Of a stretch of 64,000 nucleotides of DNA, positions 22,601 through 32,832 are shown piece by piece; position 1 is the stretch's first letter, and each line of letters begins with the position of its first letter. Below the pieces are notes generated by a model. The model was given only the letters and a program-made list of their open reading frames with translations. It had not been told where the DNA came from and did not search any database. The stretch comes from Globodera rostochiensis (lineage: Eukaryota > Nematoda > Chromadorea > Rhabditida > Heteroderidae). The stretch spans positions 62,001 through 126,000 of the forward strand of contig JAEVLN010000016.1 of the NCBI GenBank assembly GCA_018350325.1, written 5' to 3'. A program made the position numbers and the translations under genes.

Positions 22601-24468
22601 GCGAAAGAGCCAAGTCAATGCGTGTCCAGAGAAGCAATGAAAATTTGTCGGAGAAAAAGAGCCCCAAATTGGTTCCGTCTGCAAAGTTATCGCTTGCCTC
22701 TTTGACTGCTCCGGTGGTGTCAAATGTCGACGACAGTCCATCGGACAGTGAAGATTCATTGGCCGGCGAAGAATTTCAATTTGGCATTTGGCTCAGACAC
22801 CGACGCATCGACGGAGCGTTGAACAGAGTTCCGCCCGATTTTTACGCGGTTTTTTGCCCTAAACTTGTACATATGGTACAATTTTACAGAACCTTTGGGA
22901 GACCGTTCGAGTGTTTTCGCACGGTTTATCAATCGATGGGATTGTTCTCAGTTACGGATTGACGCAAGAAATGACCAGAAAAGAGATCAAGTTCGCGTTA
23001 CAAGTGAACACTAATGTTTTTGATGTGGATGAATAAAAAACGTATTTAAGGTTGAGCAAGTCTTGAACCAGGTTGGGAGAAAGTTTTTGCATTTCTCTAT
23101 TTTAAAATATTTTTCGTTATTTATTTGAAGATTGCGGAGCCAGAGTATCGCGAAATGATTGTTGAAGTGCTAACTCTAATGGGCAAATTAAAGCTGCTGA
23201 TAGTTGCTGACCCTCAAATTCCCGGCGATCGTTCGTTCGAAATTGAATTTGTGCTGCAGCATGCCAATCGCATCTTTGTGGACCACAATGTGAGCATTTT
23301 GATTGCTGGCTGATTTCTTTAAAAATGCACTTTTATTGTCAACGGTCATTTAATAGGTAAAACGAGCGGACAAACAATTTTCATGAATTTGTTTGATTGA
23401 TTTGTAATTTCCGGAATTGATGCGCGGCCCTTTGATCGGCCCCTCCGAACCCCCCTGAATGAGTGGGTATCGTTTTGTTCCCGCCGTTTTGTTCCCGCCA
23501 TTTTGTTCCCGCCGTTTTGTTCCCGACCAGTTTGTTCCCGGCCGTTTTGTTCCCGGGTACGTTTTGTTCCCAAACATTTATTACATAAAAAGTGATGTCA
23601 AACGAATCTGAAACTGCCACAAATAGGTAACCATTTATCTAAACACTCGAAAAACATGCCCGTAAGTTAAGAGTTGTTGATTAGCATAACAAAAATAAGA
23701 TTCATAAATTGAGAAACATTTCCGGGAGTAGATGAAAACAAAAAAAATTATGCTTCGGCTTCGGGATCCATAACATAACAACGAGAAATTCCCCGGAGCA
23801 TTTCAACAATGTTCAGAGGGTCATATCGTTCGACCAGTCGGAGTATCTGCGCATCCGCCCTGCGAAATTTTTCAGTTTCTTTGGCGGCTCTTCTCCCATC
23901 ACAAAACGGGCAAAATCGGCATCCCTTGACTTTTGTTCAGTTCTCAGCACATTGATAAAGTGCCAGATGGTTGGGTGTGTGCAAGAAAATGCACGCTTGA
24001 GCCTCCGATGCGACGATTCAGCGTGGTTGTTTGTTTTGTCCCGGCCATCCAACGTCCTTGAATACAAGTTCCACAAATCGGGAAAGTATTTGTGGCAGTT
24101 TCAGATACGTTTGACATCACTTTTTATGTAATAAATGTTTGGGAACAAAACGGCGGGAACAAAACGTACCCGGGAACAAAACGGCCGGGAACAAACTGGT
24201 CGGGAACAAAACGGCGGGAACAAAACGGCGGGAACAAAACGGCGGGAACAAAACGTCCCTTTCCCCCCTGAATTGCTTCATCCCAATAAATAATTGAATT
24301 TTACAGGCAGAAATGGGCACTATTGTGCTGGAATGTTGCGGTAGCGGAATTTGCTGTGACGGGGCCCGAGGCATTTGCAAGCATTTCTATGATACGGCGC
24401 CGGCAGGCGAATTTGGCACTGCGCATTACATAATACGAGCGGCGATGGACATTTTCTCGCCTTCCTAA
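16670..24468 (+). CDS. Phosphorylase b kinase regulatory subunit, alpha-type
   Basis: This large multi-exon gene encodes a regulatory subunit of phosphorylase kinase, the Ca2+/calmodulin-controlled complex that activates glycogen phosphorylase in the cytosol. Early exons 16670-16691, 16734-16790 and 16834 onward read [19 protein letters not shown] and then HAWIRDNVY from 17018. Clear family blocks follow: [100 protein letters not shown] and [12 protein letters not shown]. The glucoamylase-like N-half and calmodulin-binding C-half are both present. The last exon (24307-24468) ends FSPS, without the farnesylation CAAX box of vertebrate alpha chains. Introns hold a nested minus-strand gene, a hAT MITE and a Mutator-like element. 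Alpha is favoured over beta by [12 protein letters not shown]. Confidence 0.94.
18724..19158 (-). CDS. Small secreted Gly/Pro-rich protein, nested in PHKA intron
   Basis: Two exons (19158-19060 and 19017-18724) joined by a 42-bp intron with GTAAAT donor and TTTCACAG acceptor give a 130-residue protein. The first 20 or so residues ([20 protein letters not shown]) look like a signal peptide. A short Tyr/Pro-rich stretch follows ([18 protein letters not shown]), then a Gly/Pro tail with repeated GGGGG, QPP and KGGGEPP. It has no cysteines after the signal peptide. The gene lies on the opposite strand inside a PHKA intron. The end is not certain, because the last codons (AG|GTATTG) could also be a donor. 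I do not recognise the family. Secreted glycine-rich proteins of this size occur as cuticle, antimicrobial-like or effector proteins in nematodes. Confidence 0.62.
21598..21851. mobile_element. 254-bp hAT-type MITE in PHKA intron, TSD GTCCAAAT
   Basis: The ends are CAGGGACGTAGCCAG and CTACGTCCCTG, with flanking 8-bp repeats GTCCAAAT at 21590-21597 and 21852-21859. The interior carries G and C runs and the GC palindrome CGGCGGCGCCTATCGGCACCG near 21763. It lies wholly within a PHKA intron, so it is spliced out. Confidence 0.93.
23461..24262. mobile_element. Mutator-like element with tandem-repeat TIRs in PHKA intron
   Basis: Both ends start with a GAGTGGGTATCG / AAAGGGACG-type terminus and run into tandem CCGTTTTGTTCCCG units (23471-23575 and, inverted, 24145-24255). 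Next comes a matching unique arm (AACATTTATTACATAAAAAG and GTTTCAGAT-type sequence, 23576-23628 with 24091-24145). An 11-bp repeat CCCCCCTGAAT flanks the element (23450-23460 and 24263-24273). TIRs of about 160 bp and a 9-11-bp TSD are Mutator features. The interior carries a decayed transposase fragment on the minus strand. The insertion lies between two PHKA coding exons. Confidence 0.85.
23756..24076 (-). pseudogene. Mutator-like transposase C-terminal fragment, frameshifted
   Basis: On the minus strand an 87-codon frame (24076-23813) reads [31 protein letters not shown] and FARFVMGE. This matches the C-terminal region of MULE transposases, where N-N-x-x-E and an HPxIWxFI motif are conserved. 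A +1 shift near 23865 lets the sequence continue as [17 protein letters not shown] and [14 protein letters not shown] to a stop at about 23756. The catalytic DDE core is absent. The fragment is therefore non-functional but diagnostic for the superfamily of the surrounding element. Confidence 0.7.
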
Positions 24469-24614
24469 TGGCATTTCCTTTATGTTGCTGTCCCCCGTTA
24501 ACATTTAAATTTCAAAAAAGCCAAATAAAGAAGCAAGAACCAAGAAAATGCCTTTTTGTTATAAAACAGATACAAATTGCTTGTTTTGATTCTTACATTT
24601 ACATTCATTATCTG

Positions 24615-25738
24615 ATGCGGCGTATTCTCCTGGACACTGTCCGAAGGTCGTCCAGCAGCAACTCCGGTTCGAGGATGAAGTTTCTTCGGTCCGTTTTACA
24701 AAGTAAATGGATTTCTTTTTTGTTCACAATTAGACAGCAGGAGGCAATTGACATTGACCGGGAATTGTTCTCAACATACGGTTTCAGTGTGGACCAGCTG
24801 ATGGAGTTGGCGGGGCTGAGCTGTGCCCAGGCGATTTCTGACATTTTCAAAAGAGGTTTTTAGAACGAACTCCAAAAAAGTCATTGGGGGTCAGACAAAT
24901 TGCATTCCGCGTTTAGGGGAGGTGCTCATTCTGGCGGGACCTGGGAATAACGGCGGGGATGGATTCGTCTGTGCCAGACATTTGAAGCATTTTGTTTGTT
25001 TTTCAGTATTTAAAGTGGGAAAGGGGGGGGGGGATTTGAAGTGACGAAGAATCAATTGCTTTGTTTAAATGCTTTATAGTTAATTGCTCTTTAAGGGATA
25101 TTCGCCCTCAATTCTTTATCCAAAGCCCTCAAAAAATGAGCTGATGCAACGCTTGACGGTGAGTGCAGTCCGTCGTATTGTTTCATTTTATCGTCGAAAA
25201 CGCATTCAGTGTCAAGTGGAGAGTGTTGGAATTCCTTTCTTGACGTCGTTCCCCAATGAGAATTCCCTTGCACATTTTGAGTGCATTGTCGACGCACTTT
25301 TCGGATTTAGCTTTCGCCCTCCAATTCGGGAGCCATTCAATGAAATTCTGAAACGAGTGGAACGCGCCCAAAACCGAGTTCCGATTGTTTCAATCGACAT
25401 TCCATCAGGTATTTGTTGCAGAGGAACGATATGTGTCATGGAATGTTTCATCAACTGACTTTAGCCCTCACAGGTTGGGACGTGGAGAAAGGGCCCCCCG
25501 AGGAAGGCAGCGATTTGCCCATTCTTAGCCCTTTGGCGCTCATTTCGCTGACCGCGCCGAAACAATGCGCCCAACACTTCAAAGGACGGCATCACTTTCT
25601 GGGCGGTCGTTTTGTGCCACCGGCGTTAGTATTAACACAATTAATGCATTTATCAAAACAATAATTTTTAGATTGATGAAGAAATTCGGACTTGACCTGC
25701 CATCATATGAGGGATCTTCACAATTTTTGAAACTCTAA
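24615..25738 (+). CDS. NAD(P)H-hydrate epimerase (NAXE, YjeF N-terminal)
   Basis: This enzyme interconverts R- and S-NAD(P)HX so that the dehydratase NAXD can repair damaged cofactor. Exons are 24615-24855, 24917-24988, 25096-25158, 25209-25409, 25475-25623 and 25673-25738. Each junction keeps frame. The signature blocks are all present: [36 protein letters not shown] (nucleotide-binding loop), VDALFGFSF with the catalytic Asp, [21 protein letters not shown] and [13 protein letters not shown]. The Arg/Ser-rich N-terminus ([15 protein letters not shown]) suits a mitochondrial targeting peptide. After MKFL either a 45-bp intron with a poor GTCCGT donor is removed or the sequence reads through in frame. 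It lies about 150 bp downstream of PHKA on the same strand. Confidence 0.95.
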
Positions 25739-26282
25739 TTGTTAATGGCTTATTGAAACATAAAATTAATCTGCGATGATTTGTTTCCTTTCAATTTCTG
25801 AAGCTTCGTTGGTGAGCAAATATTGCAAGAAAACAAAAGCGCTTTTTTTTTTGTCTTCTTTAGTATTGATTAATGCCGCTGGTTTCGGAGAGAAGGAGAT
25901 TTTGGAAGAAATGGACGGGGGGGGGGGAGGGGGAGGGGGAGGTGGGGGTAAAAAGGCCGAAAGTCAATGACATGGGCCTGCCTCCAATTCTATTCTCATT
26001 TATAGTCATTGCATCAATCAATACATATTTCCTCCATTATTATACTCACGGTGCATACAGAAACCCTCAGAAGTTTGAGAGATTTTACACCAAAACTCGC
26101 GGTTTGGACCGATATTAGACGCGATAGCCCACAACCTCTGAATTTTATTGTCTGGCGAGTCCAACCGATGCCTTCTTTTTCCGTTGAATATCCTTTAAAA
26201 TCAAATAATTTAATTTACCTAACACTGTCCACTGCAATAAACTAATGTTTTTTGACGCCGATTATGTGGAAATTGTTTAGAA
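25739..26282 (+). other. Intergenic region before the PBX gene
   Basis: I see no gene. A GGGGGA-type purine run lies at 25916-25948. The TTGTTTAG directly before the PBX ATG looks like a 3' splice site, so an upstream 5' exon or a trans-spliced leader is possible. Confidence 0.5.
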
Positions 26283-28645
26283 ATGGCCGCTGAAATCCAA
26301 CAGCGCCATTATCCCCGCTTCTGCAATTTTGATGATCTTCTTCATCAGCTGAACGTCATAACCAAAGAAACTTTGGAACCATCGGAAGCGGTGCAAATGA
26401 GGTGATTTTAGGGGGGGGGGGTGTCGACTGATGGACGGAGGGCAATCGGTGGAATTCTGTCCAAATTAATGTTAAGAAAAGCGCAGCTGAAACAGCACCC
26501 GCTGAAGGCGCCTTTATTTGCGGTGCTTTGCGAGATCAAAGACAAAACGTGTGAGTGATCTAACGAACTCTGACCACTTTTGGGGTTTTAGACAACTGCT
26601 CTAATGGGCTTATTTATTGAAATAGGCCAAAATAAGTGGTCAAAAGAGGGCATTTGAGTAAATTCCAAATTCCCTTAATTCGCAGCTCCCTCATTGCGAA
26701 GTTTGCCGGAGGAACAAAACGATGACAACAAAGGTTTGTTGCAATTTGCTTTTCTTCTTTAAATCGATGCTTTCAGACCCCCAACTGATCAGACTTGACA
26801 ATATGCTCCAGGCAGAAAAAGTTTCCGGTCCGGATCCGGTGGACATTGCTGACACGGCTGGCGACCAGGCGGACTACAAGCAGAAACTGCTTCAAATTCG
26901 CCAAACGTACAATGACGAATTGCGAAAATACGAGGAGGTGCCAAACCCCCCCCCCCCCCCATGCCAAATGGATCGCTGAACTGCGCTAATTTTGTTTTCA
27001 TGAGTCCAGGCTTGCCAGGAGTTCACTCAGCACGTAATTTCACTGTTACGGGACATGGCTACGGTTCGGCCGATCAATGGCGATGAGGCGAGTTAAAAAT
27101 TGAGATTTTGTATTCAATTTATTCACCAAAGATGATTTCGCAACAAATTTTTTGGCGGCACTTAATGACAAATGAATCCCTTGCCCCGTTTTTTGACTGT
27201 GCAACTTATGGCCTTTCTTTTACGATTTCTGATCAGAATATTTACAATTTGGCTTTTCATTTTTTCAAAAATATTTCTGAATTACACTTTTGGACTCAAC
27301 TGATGGTAACTTGTCCTAAATTAAGATGCACCGAATGGTTGGAATAATTCAAAAGAAATTCTCCACCATCCAAGTGCAGCTGAAGCAGAGCACCTGCGAG
27401 AATGTGATGGTTCTTCGTTCGCGTTTCCTCGATGCGCGGTACTTTCTTTTTGGGGAGGGGAGTCGGATTCTACCGCTTTTTTTCAGAAGGAAGCGGCGAA
27501 ACTTCAGCAAACAAGCGACGGAAGTGTTGAACGAATACTTTTACTCTCACCTAAGCAACCCGTACCCGAGCGAGGAGGTGAAGGAGGAGTTGGCACGGAA
27601 GTGCCAAATCACCGTCTCGCAAGTGTCAAATTGGTTCGGCAACAAGCGCATCCGATACAAGAAGAACATCGCCAAGGCGCAGGAGGAAGCGAGCATGTAC
27701 GCGCAGAAGAAGGCACAGCGTAAGTGTTGGGAAGTACGTCCCGACGGGGAGGGAAGCCAAGTCCACAACGTTTGGTCCGTGGCCATTGGTTTATATGCCG
27801 ACAACCTTCGATATAAAAATGTATTCTTTTGGGCAGGCCCGTACACAGGGGGGGCAGCCCCCCCCCCCGAAATGTTTTTTGAGAAAAAAAAGCAATAGGG
27901 GGGACCCTTTTGTTTTGAACTTTTACATTTTTTCTGACTAATTTCTTAACAAATTCACATCAAAAATTCAAAAATTTTCTCCGGCGGCGCCTATCGGCAC
28001 CGCCGACCCCCCACCCTCAACGGTAAAGCAAAATTCGCTAAAAAATTTTGATTTTTGAAAATTGACAAAATTTTTAGAAATTTCAACAAAAATGTTAAAA
28101 ATTCTAAAAAATTACTGAGAATTGAACTTTTTTTGGAAAATTTTCTAAGAAAAATGCAATAAAAACGGAAAAATGCACCCCTAAGAATCGACTTTTTTTG
28201 CTTGCCCCCCCCCCGAAAATTTTTTCTGGGTACGGCCCTGCTTTTGGGGTTTCAGTTCTTCAAATGTTTAATATGTACAACTTCGATTTTGTCGTTTTAA
28301 ATATTGTACAAATACTCCGATTGTTCCTTATATAAAATGTTCAAAAGCCTTTTAGCTTCTCCCTATGGCGTTTTGTCCGGCGCTTCGGCGGGTGCCGTTG
28401 CGGCGGCGGCCAGTTCGATGCTGAGTCCGTATGCTAATATGCTGCACCACGGCCAGGCCGAACTGCAACACCAAGTGATCGCCAGCGGGTTCGACTTGGC
28501 CGCTTCGGGGTACAACACGCAGTTGGTCAGTGAACGGGGAAATTGGCGAATTCGTTCAAGGGGAATTGATCGGTCGGCCATTCAGTTCCAAATGGGCTAC
28601 AACATCCCCCCTCAACAGTCGTCGACGTCGTCTCCCCGGCCCTGA
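26283..28645 (+). CDS. PBX-class TALE homeodomain transcription factor
   Basis: This is an ortholog of PBX/extradenticle and C. elegans ceh-20, the nuclear cofactor that binds DNA with Hox proteins. The first exon (26283-26401) begins the PBC-A region ([16 protein letters not shown]). Next come [31 protein letters not shown], the PBC-B part ([45 protein letters not shown]) and [10 protein letters not shown]. The homeodomain follows ([32 protein letters not shown] with the three-residue TALE loop, and [17 protein letters not shown] in helix 3). The tail is Ala/Gln-rich. One intron (27722-28352) contains a hAT MITE. Whether a short GTCAGT intron is removed near 28525 is unclear, since the frame is open through it. 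Confidence 0.95.
27834..28240. mobile_element. 407-bp hAT-type MITE in PBX intron, TSD CTTTTGGG
   Basis: Ends are CAGGCCCGTAC and GTACGGCCCTG. The flanks are identical CTTTTGGG repeats (27826-27833 and 28241-28248). Next to the ends are C runs followed by GAAAATTTTTT-type sequence. The central GC palindrome CGGCGGCGCCTATCGGCACC (about 27983) is shared with other elements in this window. No coding capacity. Confidence 0.92.
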
Positions 28646-28902
28646 CAATGCCAAATTGGAAGGAAGAAAGCAATAATCGAAATCCCAACCGAAAGGCTCT
28701 TCTTTCATGCCATTTTAAGAACATTTGCATTTGGGGACCGCATTTTAATCGTCATAAAGTCATTCTCATTTGTCCGATTATGCGAATTATGAAATGTCCA
28801 TCGACAGAACAATTCGATTTGTCTTCATTTGCTGTGTTTGGATGCACCAACAATTGCTTTTCCTTTTATTGCAAAGATCATTTTGGATTTCGCGCTTTAT
28901 TA

Positions 28903-29405
28903 ATGGGCGGGAGTTCGAGCGTGCCAGAATCAATTGCCAATAAAGTGAACGAAGAGCAAATAAGGAAGGAAGTCGGTACTCATTCACTCATGGGGAACCT
29001 CTCGCTAATTATGTAGGTCGGTGAGGCTCCGGTGGTCGTCTACACGAAGTCGGGCTGTGGCTACTGCGATTTGGCCAAGGAATTGTTGGGGCGGGAGCGA
29101 ATTCATTACCAGGAGCATGATTTGGCGCAGAAAGAGCGCGAAGACCCGGAAGAGGCGAAGGTGAGTGTTTGGCGAATGGCTGTTGAGAAACGGAGTTTAG
29201 CGTTATGTGAACGGGTTGGTCTACGTGTCCAGGCACAAGTTGGTCCCGCAGGTGTTCATCTGCGGCAATTTCATCGGCGGTATTCCGTTGCATTTTGTCG
29301 GATGGATGGACAAAAGGAATTTGGTTTTTAGGGTACACCGAATTGGCGAAGCTTCGGGAGACCAATTTGCTCAGGGATGAGATTTTACGGTGTTCCGACG
29401 AGTGA
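28903..29405 (+). CDS. Dithiol glutaredoxin, N-myristoylation-type N-terminus
   Basis: Four exons (28903-28971, 29017-29160, 29201-29279, 29332-29405) join in frame to 121 residues. The active site is CGYC in VVVYTKSGCGYCDLAKELL. LVPQVFICGNFIGGYTEL follows, with the cis-Pro loop and the GG glutathione-binding turn. The start MGGSSS fits the N-myristoylation consensus, as in several nematode glutaredoxins, so membrane association is plausible. It reduces protein-glutathione mixed disulfides using GSH. The length and architecture are those of a single-domain class I glutaredoxin. The gene lies about 260 bp downstream of PBX on the same strand. Confidence 0.95.
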
Positions 29406-29570
29406 ATAACGCGTATTTTGTTTTGCATGGAATGAATGATTCTCAGTTCGATTACGAATAATGTTCGAATATAATTGCCATGTTCTGAGAAGTTCGATGT
29501 CTTTAGACGAAATTTGCTTTCTTTCTTTTGTTTTTGCTTTTGTCCGCCTGTCCAATGCTTTTGCTTTTCA

Positions 29571-30093
29571 TTAGCCGACGCGTGCCCAATACCCGTGGGC
29601 CATTCGTTTTCCGATGCGTGCCACGAACAACCTTTTTCCCATGCTGCCGTCTTCCCTCTCTCCGCCGTCCGTCGACGACATTCGTTTGTGCATTCCTTCG
29701 TCTCTATTTTTTGTTGTGCAAGTTTTGTCTTGGTACGTTTTGGTCGTCCAAAACATTTACCGGATGAGTATATTGTCGTACCACGGGGGGTCATAGTTCC
29801 ACGAATCGGTGGGGGGACGCTGTGCCTTGAGCGCTGCGAGTACGCGGGGCCATTCGTAGGGGTCGATGAGAACTGCAGGAAATTGAGAGACTTTGAGGGA
29901 GAGGGCGGAGTTGCGTCAAACGAAATTGATCAAAGTGATGGGATGGAATGGCCCATAAAACTCGAAAATGGACTCAATGAACGAACGCACCTTTCCTCCC
30001 AGCGACGACACTCATCCCCGAGGGCGTTGGCGCCGTTCCCGCCAAAAATAAGAGCGTGGCCAAAATGTTAAAAATCATTTTCACGTCGTCCAT
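29571..30093 (-). CDS. NLP-44/CAPA-type amidated neuropeptide precursor
   Basis: Three exons (30093-29991, 29872-29761, 29703-29571) with GTGCGT/CTGCAG and GTAAAT/AAATAG splice sites join in frame to 115 residues. MDDVKMIFNILATLLFLAG is a signal peptide. The C-terminus is a classic propeptide: GKR-LFVARI-GKR-MAHGYWARVG. Cleavage and amidation would release LFVARI-amide and MAHGYWARV-amide. From memory, C. elegans nlp-44 encodes LYMARV-amide and a PRV-amide peptide, the CAPA/periviscerokinin ligands of NMUR-type receptors, and the match in position and motif is close. The upstream part holds an unprocessed-looking DPYEWPRV and an AGRK site. The orthology is inference; the precursor architecture is seen directly. 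Confidence 0.78.
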
Positions 30094-30585
30094 TAGGTTG
30101 GGCTTTCCTGTGCTTCGTAAGTGCGGAAACTTTCAGTTTTTGCGGGCGACGGACAGTTTTTACGCGGCTGGATGGATTGGATGATGGTAACGGTGCCAAA
30201 TGTGTTTTGCTTCTTTTATTAAATTGAATGAAAGTGCCGTGCCACCAATCCATCCGCCCGTTCAACAGATGCCGTGGAGAGGGAATATTAATTCGATTTG
30301 GGCGCGCGATTCCCCCATTCCTCAAGTGGAATTTGATTGAGTTTATTGTTCAAAACGAATTTGGATAATTTTATCATTTTTCACGCCGTTTGTTGCCCAA
30401 CTCTAATATAACTAAAATTTATTTTGACGACCCAATTACGCGTTTAGCAAAGGTTTATTATAAAGTTTTCCGCGGACGTTTTTTGATTTGAATCCAAAAT
30501 TGGCGCATAATCGGCCCCCGAGGGGCGTTTTGTTGTTCAGACACCATAAAGTATTAATTCTCTGGGGATTTGTCAATTGGTGGAA
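30094..30585. other. Intergenic spacer between neuropeptide and JMJD8-like genes
   Basis: No gene or RNA recognised. This divergent interval must hold the promoters of both flanking genes. I see no element clear enough to name. Confidence 0.5.
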
Positions 30586-31865
30586 ATGGTTTCTACGATC
30601 ACCCAACTCACTGGCGAACTTCGGTTGATAGTTTCGTTGCTGTTCGTCATCTTCTTCTTCTTCAACTTCCGAATCTCTGAAGAGTCTAAGTCAGATGAAG
30701 CCGAAGCGGGGGAAGGCGAAGACGACGACGGGGGATGGTCAGTGCCGTCTTCGCCTTTATGTTAATTTCTTCTCCAAATCTATTTAAGGCGGGTAATTGG
30801 AGAGCATGCAATTGCACTTGAAGGTCCTTGTACAATTGAACGGGTTGGTGGTGACGGGCTGACGGAAAAGGACTTTTTGAGAAGGTGACCCCCAAAAAGG
30901 GGCTGCTTGTTAATTTGCAAGATTCAAAAAAGTGCCCCAGGTACGCCAATTCAAAGCCGGTGATTATTGAAGGAGTTCGAAATGGTTGGCTGAGGAAGCG
31001 GTGTCGAAGGGAGGCGATGCTCGCCGAATGGCACGCTGTGCCCGTTGTGCTGACTTCAGCGAATACTTATTCCTACAAAAAAGGTGATTTGTTCAGAGAC
31101 GCAATTCGCAATTCAAAGAGTAAATTTCAAGTTGAGACAACTTTTGGCCATTACGTCCAGAGACTTCTGAGGGCACAGAATTTGAGCACCCTCGGCAACG
31201 GTCAGTCTCTCAAATGACATTTGCCGAATAATGCCATCGTTTCATTGCATCTTTCCTTTTGCTGAAGATACCGCCAAATGCCTCTTTTTAGAGACTTTAT
31301 ATCTCTTCGGCGACATTGACCAAACTTTATGGAAGCCGCTGCTGGACGATTACATCAGACCGCGCTGGACAATTCCCGGCTACGGACAGGCGCTGAGCTT
31401 TGGGGTTGCCGCAGTTGGCACTGGGTTGGTCGTGGAATTGTTTGTTGTCTCCGACGACGGCCTTCCGTAGAGAGCGTTGTGAATCCTCCACGATGTTTTG
31501 TGAATCCTTTAAACTGAACACCCCCCCCCCCTCTACGACACCAATACGTTTTCAGTGTTCCTTTCCACTTCCACGGTCCCGGCTTTGGTGAAGTGATTTT
31601 TGGAGCGAAACGATGGTTTCTTTACCCGGAGCACCGACGTCCCCGCTGGGACCCGGACAAGTCGACCCTCCAATGGTACAGCGAAGTGCTTCCCACGGTG
31701 AGTGTCAAAGAACGTCCGTTGGACTGTTTGCTGAAGCCCGGAGAACTGATCTACTTCCCCGACAAATGGTGGCACGCCACTCTCAACGCAAAAACCTCCG
31801 TTTTTATTAGCACATTTTTGAGTCCATTAAATGGTCGAAATGTTCACGAAATGAATGAGCTTTAG
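30586..31865 (+). CDS. JMJD8-like JmjC-domain protein of the ER lumen
   Basis: The start at 30586 gives a hydrophobic N-terminus (LIVSLLFVIFFFFNF) that acts as signal peptide or anchor, followed by an acidic stretch. Exon 1 is 30586-30737, and later joins keep frame across 40-60-bp introns. Family blocks in order are GPCTIERVGGDGLTEKDFLR, YANSKPVIIEGV, VVLTSANTYSYKK, FGHYVQRLL, STLGND, LYLFGD, ALSFGVAAVGTGVPFHFHGP, GEVIFGAKRWFLYPEHR and PGELIYFPDKWWHATLN, then TSVFISTFLSPL. The cupin fold and JMJD8 signatures are complete to the stop. Mammalian JMJD8 is ER-luminal, and histone demethylase activity is not established for it. A short extra segment (AKCLFLE) sits between GND and TLY relative to the vertebrate protein. 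Confidence 0.93.
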
Positions 31866-32832
31866 GGTTGTGTTGTTGCATTTACCTACTTTTTTCCCCC
31901 AAATAATTCTATTCCAATTTTACATTTTACACTAATTGTTCGTGCATAACCGAAATAATCTTTTTGTTTGATTTGGTTGGCTTTGAAGAAGTTTAGAACA
32001 ATTAAAGTTCCGAGGTGGAAACGAATCGTCCCCGGAGGCCAAGTGTCAGGGCCCGCCGACTTCTTGTCCCCAAATTCCATCGTCCCACACTGTCCAACTT
32101 CCCTATGCCTCCACCATCCCCTCGGGGGATGGTGTCCCAGTCCTTTTAGTATATTGACTAAAATACATACATTTGACCTTTTTGATTTTCTGCATGGCTT
32201 CGTATTCCGAATTTAAAAAATGGAAATGGCACACCCTTGATACAGAGATATAGGAAATCCGATAAAATCCCTGAGAACATACATACAACATTCATTGTAC
32301 ATGAGGTGATCAAAAAAAGTCCGTGATCCCATCCTTCTGTTGGTTGACCGTCTCGGATAGTCTTCATCTTCAATGAAGATCATTCCCTCCCCCTCCTCTC
32401 AGACGGTCGCCTCCTCCAAAAGTCCGTTGCCCCTGCCCTTGTGCCGTTGTTCATCTCCCGCGCGCCTCCGTTCACCGTCCCTCCGTCCCTTCCGTCGTCT
32501 CCAATGGCTCCAAAAGCAAACGGAGACGGCCAACAAAGTGAAAGCGATCAAAGCGATCAGAAGCAAAGCGAAGAAGCGAATCAGCGGAGAGGAGGCCGAG
32601 GGGAAGAGACTGACAAGCGAAGGGCGGAAGGGCGATTTCTCGAAGGAACTCGACTTCAAAGATTGGGAGTGAATCAGGGATTCCCATGGCTCGCTAACAA
32701 AAGTTTCCACGGACAAAGTCCACCGCAAATTTTATTTCAAAAAATCGTTCGAAATCGATTTAAACGAAAATTCTGTCCGATTTTCCGTTATGGGAACTTT
32801 TTCCGGGGACCTTTTGTACACGTACGCTCTAT
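31866..32832. other. Intergenic region, ambiguous short frames
   Basis: 32399-32728 is open on both strands. The minus strand (109 codons) has a hydrophobic stretch LIRFFALLLIALIAFTLLAV followed by basic residues. The plus strand encodes a Lys/Glu-rich peptide (MAPKANGDGQQSES...). One reading is the antisense shadow of the other, and I cannot decide which, if either, is a gene. No RNA gene seen. Confidence 0.4.

Noticed and set aside
29475..30071. Plus-strand frame of 198 codons and a long minus frame (29009-29794)
   Set aside because: They overlap the better supported three-exon neuropeptide gene and the glutaredoxin exons, and have no conserved content.
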